Source: Niveibacterium microcysteis | Lineage (GTDB): Bacteria; Pseudomonadota; Gammaproteobacteria; Burkholderiales; Rhodocyclaceae | Direction: 5' to 3' | Assembly: GCF_017161445.1 (NCBI RefSeq) | Contig: NZ_CP071060.1 | Coordinates: 1,674,001 to 1,738,000 of the forward strand | DNA length: 64,000 nucleotides | In this document: piece after piece, positions 27,872 through 36,530 of the stretch | Position numbering within the stretch: position 1 is the first letter of the stretch | Layout of the letters: every line of letters begins with the position of its first letter | Notes under the pieces: generated by a model | What the model saw: the letters and a program-made list of their open reading frames with translations, nothing else | What the model was told of the DNA's origin: nothing | Database searches by the model: none | Translations under genes and position numbers: made by a program

Positions 27872-29812
27872 ATGAACCAGACTTCGTTCCGACTGCGCAC
27901 GCTGGCCGTCGCCTTGCTGTGCGCTGCCGCGCTGCCGAACGCTGCCTTCGCTGCCGCGCCCGCCGCGGTGACGGTGCAACCGGTGCCCGAGCTGCGCGCC
28001 GATTTCATGATGGGCGCCGATGTGTCGATGACCGACGAGATCGAAAAACTCGGCGGCAAGTTCTATGACGCGCAGGGCCAGCAGAAAGACATCTTCGCGA
28101 TCCTGAAGGAAAACGGTGTCAACTGGATCCGCCTGCGGATCTGGAACAACCCGGTCAACGCGGCCGACGTGGTGGAAGGCGGCAAGACCATCTCGCGCAA
28201 GGGCGAGCCGGTCGGCGGCGGCAACAACGACCTCGCTGCAACGATCCGCATGGCGCAACGCGCCAAGGCGCAGGGCCTGAAGTTCCTGCTGGACTTCCAC
28301 TACAGCGATTTCTGGGTCGATCCGGACAAACAATTCAAGCCGGCTGCGTGGGAAAAGCTCAAGGGCAAGGAACTCGAAGCTGCGGTGCATCAATACACCG
28401 CCGATGTGCTCAAGGCGCTGCGTGAGGCGAATGCCTCGCCGGACATGGTGCAGATCGGCAACGAGCTCAACGGCGGCATGCTGTGGCCGGATGGCAAGAC
28501 CTGGAAAGCCAAGCCTGAAGAGCAGATCGGTGGTGACGATGGCTTCGTCGCGCTGCTGAGCCAGGGCATCAAGGCGGTGCGCGAATCGGACCCGAGCCGC
28601 AAGACCAAGGTGGCGGTGCATCTCGCGAACGGTGCGACCAATGATCTCTACCGTCGCGTGTTCGATCTGCTGACCAAGAAGGGTGTGGACTACGACGTCA
28701 TCGGCCTGTCCTTCTACCCGTACTGGCACGGCACCTTCGACGATTTCCAGAGCAACGTCGACGACATCTCCTCGCGCTACGCGAAGGAAGTGGTCGTGAT
28801 GGAAACCGCCTACGCCTACACCACGGAAGACGGCGACGGTTTCCCCAACCTGTTCAATCGCGACATGCAGAAGAGCGTGGGCTACAAGGCCACATCGCAG
28901 GGGCAGGCGAGCCTGGTGCGTGACGTGATCAACGCCGTTGCGCAAGTGCCGGGGCAGCGCGGTGCTGGCGTCTTCTACTGGGAGCCGGGCTGGATTCCGG
29001 TCAAGGGAGCAGGCTGGCGTACCGGCGAAGGCAACGCGTGGGACAACCAGGCGATGTTCGACTTCAAGGGCCGCGCGCTGCCCTCGCTGGCCGTGTTCAA
29101 GCGGGTTCGCGAAGCGGGCACGGCGGCCGATGTGCCGACCCTGCTGCCTGTCGCGCCACTGAAGCTGACGACCTACGTGGGTGAGAACTTCGCGCCGCCG
29201 GAGAAGATCCGCGTCGCGTTCTCGGACGATGCGCAGCGCGAGGTCTGGGTCAGCTGGAACGACGTATCGGCCGAGCAACTCAAGCAGGCTGGCAACTTCA
29301 AGCTCGTCGGCCACCTGAGCAACTTCGATGTACCGGTCGAGGCGGCGGTCGCGGTCGTGCCGCGCCGCAACCTGATCGAAGACCCGAGTTTCGAGAACGG
29401 CAAGCTGGAAGGCTGGACGATCACCGGCACCGCAGCGGCGATCAGCAACGAACGCAACCCCGGCAATGCGAAGACCGGCCAGCAATCGATGCACTACTGG
29501 CTCGGCGAGCCGTTCAAGGTTGAGGCGACCCGCAGCTACGCCGGCATTCCTAACGGCACCTACAGCCTCAAGGCCTGGGCTGCGGGCGGCGGTGGAGAGA
29601 AGTCGATCGAACTGATCGCCCGCGATTGTGGCGACGGCAAGCGCTACACGAAGACGATCACCAACACCGGCTGGCAGAAGTGGGCGCAATACACCGTCAG
29701 CGGCATCAAGGTGACCAACGGTGCCTGCACCGTGGGTGTTGCGATCGACGGCCAGACCGGCAACTGGGGCAACCTCGACGACTTCGAGTTCATTCGCGAC
29801 GGCGCGAACTGA
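27872..29812 (+). CDS. Secreted modular GH53 endo-beta-1,4-galactanase with C-terminal Ig-like and CBM-like domains
   Basis: A 646-residue galactanase with a Sec signal peptide (cleavage near AFA-AAP, residue 27). The GH53 domain spans about 40-395 with acid/base Glu198 (VQIGNELNGGMLWP) and nucleophile Glu311 (VVVMETAYAYTTEDGDG). A Big_4-like Ig module (about 425-490, LKLTTYVGENFAPPEKIRVA) follows, then a jelly-roll carbohydrate-binding-like module (about 500-646, LIEDPSFENGKLEGW ... WGNLDDFEFI) comparable to galactan-binding CBM61 modules; the CBM family is inferred. A free secreted enzyme with a binding module complements the lipoprotein GH53 at 14966. Confidence 0.93.
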   Translation: MNQTSFRLRTLAVALLCAAALPNAAFAAAPAAVTVQPVPELRADFMMGADVSMTDEIEKLGGKFYDAQGQQKDIFAILKENGVNWIRLRIWNNPVNAADVVEGGKTISRKGEPVGGGNNDLAATIRMAQRAKAQGLKFLLDFHYSDFWVDPDKQFKPAAWEKLKGKELEAAVHQYTADVLKALREANASPDMVQIGNELNGGMLWPDGKTWKAKPEEQIGGDDGFVALLSQGIKAVRESDPSRKTKVAVHLANGATNDLYRRVFDLLTKKGVDYDVIGLSFYPYWHGTFDDFQSNVDDISSRYAKEVVVMETAYAYTTEDGDGFPNLFNRDMQKSVGYKATSQGQASLVRDVINAVAQVPGQRGAGVFYWEPGWIPVKGAGWRTGEGNAWDNQAMFDFKGRALPSLAVFKRVREAGTAADVPTLLPVAPLKLTTYVGENFAPPEKIRVAFSDDAQREVWVSWNDVSAEQLKQAGNFKLVGHLSNFDVPVEAAVAVVPRRNLIEDPSFENGKLEGWTITGTAAAISNERNPGNAKTGQQSMHYWLGEPFKVEATRSYAGIPNGTYSLKAWAAGGGGEKSIELIARDCGDGKRYTKTITNTGWQKWAQYTVSGIKVTNGACTVGVAIDGQTGNWGNLDDFEFIRDGAN

Positions 29813-29879
29813 GCGGCATGCCGGGCGCAGTCACAAGCCGCGCCCGGCATGAATCAAACAATGGAGTGGGGGACATTCC

Positions 29880-31505
29880 ATGAAGCACAAAGGAATATCG
29901 CTTCGGCTGTGGTTGATCGTCGGCGTGTCTGCGGCGGCGCTGTTGCTGGTGGGCGCTGCAGGTTTGCTGGCTGCTGGCGCGCTCGACCGCGCGCTGGGCG
30001 TTGCGAACGGGCAGACGATTCCGTCGATCACCGCGATCGACGGCGCCGAAACTGCGCTGCTGCGCGCACAGGTCAACGTGCTGAGCCACATGACCAACAT
30101 TGCCGACGGCAAGAAGGACGAAATCGAGAAGGCGTTGAACGCCGACCTCGCGGCGCTCGAACAGCAACTCGCCGCGCAGGAAAAGCGCGTCAACGGTGCC
30201 GATGAGGGCAAGCTGATGAAGGCCGACCGCGAGGGCGTCAAAGCCTTTCTGGTGGTGGTGCCTGAAGTGCTGAACCTGTCGCGCAAGAACATGGACGACG
30301 CCGCGCGCCACGCAGTTGAAAACGATCTGCTGCCCGCGGGCGCCAAGGCGCTCGCCGCGCTGCGTGCGCATGCCGACTACAACGCGCAACGCTCCAGCGT
30401 ATCGGCCAAGGCCGCGGCCGACGACGCGCAGCGCGGCCACCTGATGATTGCGTCGGTGATCGTGCTGGCGATTGCAACGGTTGCGGGCCTCGGTGCGATG
30501 CTGGTGCGCGGCATTGCCGACGCGTTGCGGCGCGTGCAGGACACCGTGACGCGCATCGGCGCCGAGCGCGACTTCACGCTGCGCGTGCCGGTGGTGCGCG
30601 CCGACGAGCTGGGCCGCATCGCGCAATCGCTCAACACGCTGTTCGAATCGCTGCAGGCGGACCTGGCGGCGCTCGCCGGTGGTGCGTCGCGGGTCGGTAC
30701 CGCTGCAGCGCGCGTGGCGCAGGGCGCAGACGACGGCGCGGCGAGTGCCGATGCGCAGAGCGAAGCCGCCGCCGCAATGGCCGCGGCAATGGAGCAGCTC
30801 ACGGTCACCGTGTCGCATATCGGTGACCAGGCCGGCGAAGCGCATTCACTGTCGCGCGAATCCGGCGCGCTGGCCGCCAGCGGTGGCGAGGTGATCGGCC
30901 GCACGCTGGACGACATTGCCCAGATTTCCGCGGCGGTGGATGAGGCCTCCAACCGCATCCGCGCGTTGGGTGCGGACAGCGACCGCATCTCGTCCGTCGT
31001 GGCGGTGATCCGTGAAGTCGCCGAACAGACCAATTTGCTGGCGCTCAACGCCGCAATCGAAGCTGCTCGAGCGGGTGAGCAGGGGCGCGGCTTCGCGGTG
31101 GTGGCGGACGAAGTGCGCAAGCTCGCCGAACGTACAGCGAGTTCCACACGCGAGATCACCAAGATGGTGGACGCGATCCGCGGTGGCGCACGCGCAGCGA
31201 TCGAGGGCATGGATCACGCTGTCGACTGCGTGTCGCAGGGCGTGGCGCGTGCCAACGATGCGAGCCACGCGGTGCAGCGCATCGCCCATGCGAACGCGAG
31301 CGCCGAAGCGCGCGTCACCGAGATCAGCGATGCGATTCGCGAGCAGGGCCGTACCAGTGTTGCAGTAGCGCAACGTGTCGAGCAGATCGCGCAGATGGCG
31401 GAGGACGCAAGTCGCTCCTCCAGCGTCAGCGCATCGCTTGCGCGCGAGCTCGACGGCCTCGCGGTCGACATGCAGCGGGCCATCTCGGCCTATCGGCTGG
31501 CCTGA
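29880..31505 (+). CDS. Methyl-accepting chemotaxis protein within the galactan locus
   Basis: A 541-residue chemoreceptor. TM1 is at residues about 10-33, followed by a periplasmic four-helix-bundle-type domain (about 35-185), TM2 (about 187-207), HAMP, then the signalling domain whose hairpin tip is textbook: [20 protein letters not shown] followed by [20 protein letters not shown]. It is 67 bp after the secreted GH53 and reads in the same direction, so it is probably co-expressed. It may sense sugar-loaded binding protein or galactose directly (inference). Confidence 0.94.
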   Translation: MKHKGISLRLWLIVGVSAAALLLVGAAGLLAAGALDRALGVANGQTIPSITAIDGAETALLRAQVNVLSHMTNIADGKKDEIEKALNADLAALEQQLAAQEKRVNGADEGKLMKADREGVKAFLVVVPEVLNLSRKNMDDAARHAVENDLLPAGAKALAALRAHADYNAQRSSVSAKAAADDAQRGHLMIASVIVLAIATVAGLGAMLVRGIADALRRVQDTVTRIGAERDFTLRVPVVRADELGRIAQSLNTLFESLQADLAALAGGASRVGTAAARVAQGADDGAASADAQSEAAAAMAAAMEQLTVTVSHIGDQAGEAHSLSRESGALAASGGEVIGRTLDDIAQISAAVDEASNRIRALGADSDRISSVVAVIREVAEQTNLLALNAAIEAARAGEQGRGFAVVADEVRKLAERTASSTREITKMVDAIRGGARAAIEGMDHAVDCVSQGVARANDASHAVQRIAHANASAEARVTEISDAIREQGRTSVAVAQRVEQIAQMAEDASRSSSVSASLARELDGLAVDMQRAISAYRLA

Positions 31506-31909
31506 TCCGATGACGCGCACACAACTACCCGGCTGCGGCCCACCCAGGGCTGGCGCGCCTTAGCGCGCAGCGCAGCAACAGCAAGCCTCAATGCCAGTCG
31601 TCGCCTGCGCGAACCCCGCGCCGGGCAAGGCTTCTGCACGCCTTCGAAGGCAAGCGCTTCGTTAAATCAAATTTGACGAAGCGCCCAAAAAAGCTCGTTT
31701 GCAGCGCAATTCCAGTCAAACGAACAATGCAAAACAGGCCGCCGGTCACACGCGAGTTTCGAGCGCGACGCGGCACCTGATCCAGGAAATACATCGTCGC
31801 CGATACCCGCATGTCGTCGGCGACGACAACAGGAATGTCAGCCCGCAATCGATGCGGGCGGCAGCACGCCACAGTGGGTGGACAAGGTTTTTTGAGGAGA
31901 AAACAAATC
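31506..31909 (+). promoter_or_regulatory. Intergenic leader upstream of the porin, with two hairpins
   Basis: No gene in 404 bp. It contains a 14-bp-arm inverted repeat with a 3-nt loop (31654-31684) and a second 9-bp hairpin CGTCGCCGA / TCGGCGACG (31795-31803 and 31817-31825) about 85 bp before the porin start. A promoter and operator for the porin are expected here. The Shine-Dalgarno is TTGAGGAGA at 31891. Confidence 0.4.
31654..31684. repeat. Long inverted repeat between chemoreceptor and porin genes
   Basis: Arms GCGCTTCGTTAAAT and ATTTGACGAAGCGC flank CAA; 13 of 14 positions are complementary in DNA, and the exception is a G-U pair in RNA. It is followed on the plus strand by AAAAAA, not a T-run, so it is not a standard plus-strand terminator. 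It could be a regulator-binding site or RNA element. Confidence 0.6.
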
Positions 31910-33139
31910 ATGAAAAAACGGTTTCCGATGCGTGTGATTGCAGCTGCACTCATGATGGCCGGCACCAGCGCAATCGCTGCGCCGGGGCTTTCCAGCAACG
32001 GCTATTTCCGCGCCGGCTTTGGCGCCAGCGACGAGGGCGATCAGGCCTGTTTCGGCCTCGGCCCGGCGAAGTACCGTCTGGGTAACGAATGCGACAACTA
32101 CGCTGAACTGGGCCTGGATGTCGAAGCGCCCGCGATGGCCAATGGCACCGTGTGGAAAGGCCACGCGATGGTGACCGGCTGGAAGGGCTATCCGAACTCG
32201 ATCAACGGCGCCGATGTGAACTGGTCGCAGCTGTACCTGTCGGGCCACAACCTGGGTGAAGGCGTGCTGAAGGGCGCGAGCATCTGGGCCGGCCGCCGTT
32301 ACTACGACCGCCCGGACATCCACATCCTCGACTACAAGTACCAGAACAGCGATGGTGACGGCGCCGGTATCGAGAACCTCGACTTCGGTTTCGGCAAGTT
32401 CAGCTACGCGATCGAACGCACCGCTGTGACCTGGAACGATTCGGGCAAGACCGACGACGACACGTTGTACTACGCCAACCTGCTGAAGCTCGAAAGCGTC
32501 AAGCTGCACGACAACGGCTATCTCACGGTCAACGCCGGCTTTGCGATGGGCAAGGAAAGCCGCAACAAGGCCTACAAGGCTGAGGACGGCTGGTACGTCG
32601 GCGCCTTCTACGATGCGCAGCTGGGCAGCCTGAACGCCTGGAACCGTGTTGGCATTCAGTACGGTACCGCGTCGATGGCGAACGGCAACTTCGGTCAGAT
32701 CGCGACCGACACGACGAAGGATGACGACACCCTCCAGATTCTGGACAACGTCAGCTACACCTCGGGCGATGGCAAATGGACCGCGCTGGCGAACGTCATC
32801 TACCGCAAAGACAAGCGTACCGACATCTGGAAAGACCAGACCTGGTTCTCGGTCGGTGCCCGCCCGCACTACCACTTCGACGACATCTGGGGTGTGGCGA
32901 CCGAAATCGGTTGGACGCAGCTGAAGTCCTCGGGTGACGACAAGTCGCGCAACCTGACCAAGGGCACGATCGCGCTGACCGCAGCGGCCGGCCGCACGCC
33001 GTACTCGCGCCCGGAACTGCGCGTGTTCTACACCTACGCAACCTGGAACGAGAACGCCAAGGGTTGGGTTGCGTACGACGCCTACGGCACGCAGACCAGC
33101 GGCAGCTCCTTCGGCATCCAGGCCGAGAGCTGGTGGTAA
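31910..33139 (+). CDS. LamB-type (maltoporin-like) outer-membrane sugar porin
   Basis: A 409-residue porin starting at 31910 after a strong GAGGAGA site; upstream in-frame codons lack a signal. The signal peptide ends near AIA-APG (residue 24). The mature protein begins with the strand-like SSNGYFRAGFGAS and shows LamB-type features: YAELGLDVEA, IWAGRRYYDRPDIHILDYKYQNSDGDGAGI (split here as one block), and a C-terminal FGIQAESWW ending in an aromatic residue as required for BAM-dependent insertion. In this locus it should admit galacto-oligosaccharides. Confidence 0.9.
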   Translation: MKKRFPMRVIAAALMMAGTSAIAAPGLSSNGYFRAGFGASDEGDQACFGLGPAKYRLGNECDNYAELGLDVEAPAMANGTVWKGHAMVTGWKGYPNSINGADVNWSQLYLSGHNLGEGVLKGASIWAGRRYYDRPDIHILDYKYQNSDGDGAGIENLDFGFGKFSYAIERTAVTWNDSGKTDDDTLYYANLLKLESVKLHDNGYLTVNAGFAMGKESRNKAYKAEDGWYVGAFYDAQLGSLNAWNRVGIQYGTASMANGNFGQIATDTTKDDDTLQILDNVSYTSGDGKWTALANVIYRKDKRTDIWKDQTWFSVGARPHYHFDDIWGVATEIGWTQLKSSGDDKSRNLTKGTIALTAAAGRTPYSRPELRVFYTYATWNENAKGWVAYDAYGTQTSGSSFGIQAESWW

Positions 33140-33149
33140 GAGTCGGCTC

Positions 33150-33171
33150 CGTGCCCGCGTAAGCGGGCACG
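33150..33171 (+). repeat. Hairpin after the porin gene
   Basis: Perfect 9-bp arms CGTGCCCGC / GCGGGCACG with a GTAA tetraloop, 10 bp after the porin stop. No T-run follows. It may protect the 3' end of the porin mRNA. Confidence 0.5.
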
Positions 33172-33225
33172 GGTGTGGACCGCTGCATTCCTCCTTTGAC
33201 TGGAAGGTCACCTCCTTCCTGTGGT

Positions 33226-33260
33226 TGCCGTCTTGCCCGGAGGTAAGACGGCATTTTTTT
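33226..33260 (+). terminator. Intrinsic terminator between porin and second binding protein
   Basis: Perfect 9-bp stem TGCCGTCTT / AAGACGGCA with a 10-nt loop (GCCCGGAGGT), immediately followed by TTTTTTT. It ends 42 bases before the next gene's ATG, leaving little room for a separate promoter. Confidence 0.85.
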
Positions 33261-33301
33261 CGTGCATCGCGCGTCGGCTGCAGCGATGCACTGCGGAGCG
33301 C

Positions 33302-34492
33302 ATGATGAAAAACAAAATACGGACTCGTCGCCTTCGTTGCCTTGCCGCGCTGAGTCTCGCGCTCGCAGCGGGCGGTGTTGCCGCTGCCGAGCAGGGCAAA
33401 TTGCTGGTGTGGGTCAACAAAGACAAATGCTTCGATGCCTGGGTTGGCACGGCCGAGCGCTACACGAAGCAGACCGGTGTGCCGGTGAAGGTCGAAGCGA
33501 CCATTCCCGACTTCTTCCACAACGCCGCCGCGGCCGGCAAAGGGCCGGACGTGGTGATCTGGGCGCACGACATCCTCGGCCGCTGGGTCGCCGATGGCCT
33601 GCTGCAACCGGTGGTGCCGAGCCAGCGGGTGCGCGACGCCATCGACCCGCAGGGCTGGCAGGCCTTCTCGCTTGGCCGCAAGCTCTGGGGCTACCCGATC
33701 GGCATCGAAGCGATCCACCTGATCTACAACAAGCGCTACGTGAACGCACCGCCGCAGAGCTTTGACGACGTCGTGGCGCTGGATAAGCGGCTTGCACCGC
33801 AGAACCGCAAGGCGATCCTGTGGGATCTCTCGCACATCTACTACAGCTGGCCGCTGCTCGCCGCGAATGGTGGCTACGCATTCAAGTCGCGTGAAGACGG
33901 CTGGAACGCCAACGACGTGGGCGTTGCGAACGCCGGCGCGCAGAAGGGCGCCAATCTGCTCGCGCGCCTCGTGAAAGACGGCGTGCTGCCGAACGGCGCC
34001 AGCCGCGAGGAAGCCGAAAGTGCCTTCCTCGAAGGCAAGGTCGCCATGACGATCGACGGCCCCTGGGTGTGGGACAAGCTCAAGGACGCGAACATCGACT
34101 TCGGCACCGCAGCGATTCCGCGCGTTGGTGGCAAGCCGGGCGCGCCGTTTGTCGGAGTCACCGGCGCAATGGTGAGTCGCGCCAGCCCCAACCGTAAGAT
34201 CGCCGCCGAGTTCATCGAGAACGCCTTGCTGACGCCGGCCGCTTTGAAGGCGTGCAACGCCGACAAGTCGCTCGGCGTGCCAGCGGATCTGCGCGTGCGC
34301 GCCGAGCTGGCGAGTGACCCGCATGTGCGCGGCATGAGCGAGGCTGCACGCAACGGCGCACCGATGCCGAACAACCCGGAGATGACCTACTTCTGGGCGC
34401 CGATGGAAACCGCGCTGGAAGGCATCGTCGAAGGCCGCAAGGCCCCTGCGGAGCTGTTGGGCGCGGCCGCGAAGCGTATCCGCGAACGCTGA
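33302..34492 (+). CDS. MalE-like sugar-binding protein (copy 2)
   Basis: A 396-residue periplasmic binding protein starting at 33302 (MMKNKIRTRRLRCLAALSLA), with GGAG just upstream; codons from 33221 are also open but overlap a terminator. The signal peptide ends near VAA-AEQ. Conserved CUT1 blocks are LLVWVNKDKCFDAWVG, GPDVVIWAHDILGRW, WGYPIGIEAIHLIYNKRY and TIDGPWVWDKL; the C-terminal APMPNNPEMTYFWAPMETAL mirrors copy 1. It has no adjacent permease, so it presumably feeds the MalFG pair at 25348-27763, extending the ligand range (inference). Confidence 0.9.
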   Translation: MMKNKIRTRRLRCLAALSLALAAGGVAAAEQGKLLVWVNKDKCFDAWVGTAERYTKQTGVPVKVEATIPDFFHNAAAAGKGPDVVIWAHDILGRWVADGLLQPVVPSQRVRDAIDPQGWQAFSLGRKLWGYPIGIEAIHLIYNKRYVNAPPQSFDDVVALDKRLAPQNRKAILWDLSHIYYSWPLLAANGGYAFKSREDGWNANDVGVANAGAQKGANLLARLVKDGVLPNGASREEAESAFLEGKVAMTIDGPWVWDKLKDANIDFGTAAIPRVGGKPGAPFVGVTGAMVSRASPNRKIAAEFIENALLTPAALKACNADKSLGVPADLRVRAELASDPHVRGMSEAARNGAPMPNNPEMTYFWAPMETALEGIVEGRKAPAELLGAAAKRIRER

Positions 34493-34596
34493 CTTCCGGC
34501 TGCAGTTTGGGTGCGGCACTCGCGAAATCCTGCTTTCGGAGTGCCGCATTTCGATGGCGTGTTGTCGTTAAGAAAAATGAGGCGAAAGCCCAAGTA

Positions 34597-34608
34597 TTGA
34601 TCGTTTGA
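34597..34608. promoter_or_regulatory. Weak LacI-operator-like palindrome upstream of dgoK
   Basis: TTGATCGTTTGA matches 8 of the 10 defined positions of TTAANCGNTTAA, with symmetric deviations. It lies about 90 bp upstream of the dgoK start in an intergenic stretch (34493-34698) that is the natural promoter region of the oxidative galactose operon. Confidence 0.3.
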
Positions 34609-34698
34609 TCGTCGCGCCCGCGATCGCGAAGATGGCACTCAGTCTGAGAGCGCAGTTTTCAGGATCACTCCGTCGCATCGCGGCAGACACGAAGACCC

Positions 34699-35766
34699 AT
34701 GAACGTCCTCACCATCGATACCGGCACCACGAACACCCGCGTCACCGTGTGGCGCGACGGCGCGGTGCTGCATCGCGCGGCACGCCAGGTCGGCGTTCGC
34801 GATACCGCGATCAGCGGCAGCAGTGAGATCTTGAAGGCCGGTGTGCGTGACACGATTGCCGATGCGCTGCAAGGCGCTGGCATCGGCATCGATGCGGTCA
34901 CGCGGGTGATCGCATCGGGCATGATCAGTTCGGAGTTGGGGCTGCGTCAGGTGCCGCATGTTGATGTACCGGCGGGGCGTGATGTGCTGGCCGCCGCGAT
35001 GGCCTCGGCGCGTATCCCCGAGGTGTGCCGCAAGACGCTGTGGTTCGTGCCCGGCGTGCGCAACGTTGCCGCCGATCTCGGCCTGCACAACTGCGAGGCG
35101 ATGGACATGATGCGCGGCGAAGAGACCGAGACGATGGGCCTCATCGACCGCGTCGGCATCGCCGCGCCGGCGGTCGTTGTGCTGCCCGGTTCGCATTCCA
35201 AGTTCGTGCATCTCGATGCGCAGCAGCAGGTGATCGGCTGCGTCACCACGCTGGCGGGCGAGCTGCTGCATGTGCTCACGCACAACACGATTCTGGCCGG
35301 TTCGCTGGAGAGCGGCTTCGCCGACTCGATCGACGCCGAGATGCTGCTGGCCGGCGCGCGCGCCGCGCGCGACATCGGCCTCGGCCGCGCAGGCTTTGTC
35401 GTGCGCATCCTCGATCAGTTCACGGTGTATGGCCGCAACGCGCGGGCCAACTACCTGCTTGGCGCGGTGCTGGCGGCGGATCTCATGACGCTGAAGAACA
35501 GCAGCGCAGTGCGCATGAGCCCCGGCACGCAGTTCGTGATCACCGGCAAGCCGCTGCTGCGCGAGGCGCTGGCGCTGCTGGTGGCGGGGGACGATTTCTT
35601 CTCTGGTCGTGTCACGGTCACCAGCGATATCGAACAGGCCGATCTGGCCGGCTGGGGCGCGCTGTGCATTGCACGCGTGCGCGGCCTGGTGCCGGAAGCC
35701 TTTTTCCCGCAGCCCGCTGCGGTGGCGACACGGCGCAAACCTGCGCGCGCGAAGGTGCCGGCATGA
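34699..35766 (+). CDS. dgoK: 2-dehydro-3-deoxygalactonokinase
   Basis: A 355-residue kinase phosphorylating 2-keto-3-deoxygalactonate at C6 with ATP, a step of the De Ley-Doudoroff pathway. The N-terminal phosphate-binding turn IDTGTTNTRVTVW, SGMISSELGLRQVPH, WFVPGVRN and the PGSHSKFVHLD block are DgoK hallmarks. It is somewhat longer than the E. coli enzyme because of its C-terminal tail. It leads an overlapping operon: its stop overlaps the next start as ATGA at 35763. Confidence 0.93.
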   Translation: MNVLTIDTGTTNTRVTVWRDGAVLHRAARQVGVRDTAISGSSEILKAGVRDTIADALQGAGIGIDAVTRVIASGMISSELGLRQVPHVDVPAGRDVLAAAMASARIPEVCRKTLWFVPGVRNVAADLGLHNCEAMDMMRGEETETMGLIDRVGIAAPAVVVLPGSHSKFVHLDAQQQVIGCVTTLAGELLHVLTHNTILAGSLESGFADSIDAEMLLAGARAARDIGLGRAGFVVRILDQFTVYGRNARANYLLGAVLAADLMTLKNSSAVRMSPGTQFVITGKPLLREALALLVAGDDFFSGRVTVTSDIEQADLAGWGALCIARVRGLVPEAFFPQPAAVATRRKPARAKVPA

Positions 35767-36530
35767 GCACAGCCTACGCGTACTACCCCAGCCTTGCCGG
35801 CCGCCATGTGCTGATCAGCGGTGGCGCGAACGGCATCGGTGCGAGCCTCGTCGAACACTTTGCGCAGCAGCATGCGCGCGTGAGCTTTCTGGACATCGAC
35901 CGCGAAGCGGGCGAGCAACTCGTCGCCCGGTTGGCCGGCGTGCGCCATCGCCCGCTGTTTGTCGCCTGCGATGTGTGCGACGTGGCGGCGCTGGAGGCGG
36001 CTATCGTGCAGGCGCGCAGCACGCGCGGCGGCATCGAGGTGCTGATCAACAACGCCGCGAACGACGAACGCCATACCGTCGGCGAAGTGAGCCCGCAGTA
36101 CTGGGAGCAGGCCTTCGCGGTGAACCTGCGCCATCACTTCTTCGCCGCGCAGGCGGTGTTCCCCGATATGCGTGCGGCGGGGCGCGGCGCGATCATCAAC
36201 GTCGGCTCCAATGGCTGGATGATCAAGGCGCCGGGCTATCCGCTGTATGCCGCCGCAAAGGCGGCGATCCACGGCCTCACGCGCAGCCTCGCACGCGAGT
36301 TCGGCGCCGCCGGGGTGCGGGTGAACACGCTGGTGCCTGGCTGGGTGATGACCGAACGCCAGCTCAAGCTGTGGGTCGGCCCCGGTGCCGACGAAGAGAT
36401 CGAACGCAATCAATGTCTGCGCCAGCGTCTTCAGGTGGGGGATGTGGCGCGCCTCGCGCTGTTCCTCGCGGCGGACGACAGCGCGATGTGCACCGGGCAG
36501 GACTTCGTTATCGACGGGGGCTGGTCATGA
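35763..36530 (+). CDS. SDR-family sugar dehydrogenase, probable D-galactose 1-dehydrogenase
   Basis: A 255-residue short-chain dehydrogenase. NAD(P)-binding ISGGANGIG (residues 18-26), INNAAN (95-100), catalytic Ser149 and the Tyr162-x3-Lys166 pair in PLYAAAKAA are all present; the C-terminal VIDGGWS is typical. Within dgoK, lactonase, dgoA and dgoD it is the only dehydrogenase, so oxidation of D-galactose (possibly also L-arabinose) to the lactone is the likely reaction. Both ends overlap neighbours by ATGA, indicating translational coupling. Confidence 0.8.
   Translation: MSTAYAYYPSLAGRHVLISGGANGIGASLVEHFAQQHARVSFLDIDREAGEQLVARLAGVRHRPLFVACDVCDVAALEAAIVQARSTRGGIEVLINNAANDERHTVGEVSPQYWEQAFAVNLRHHFFAAQAVFPDMRAAGRGAIINVGSNGWMIKAPGYPLYAAAKAAIHGLTRSLAREFGAAGVRVNTLVPGWVMTERQLKLWVGPGADEEIERNQCLRQRLQVGDVARLALFLAADDSAMCTGQDFVIDGGWS

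Noticed and set aside
26840..29689. A very long minus-strand frame (about 950 codons) opposite malG and GH53
   Set aside because: It is the antisense of two well-supported genes. Its translation is rich in Arg, His, Val and Asp with no domain, a typical artefact of GC-rich codon usage.
31838..34549. A minus-strand frame of about 900 codons opposite the porin and second binding protein
   Set aside because: Antisense artefact spanning two genes and a terminator; no start signals or recognisable domains.
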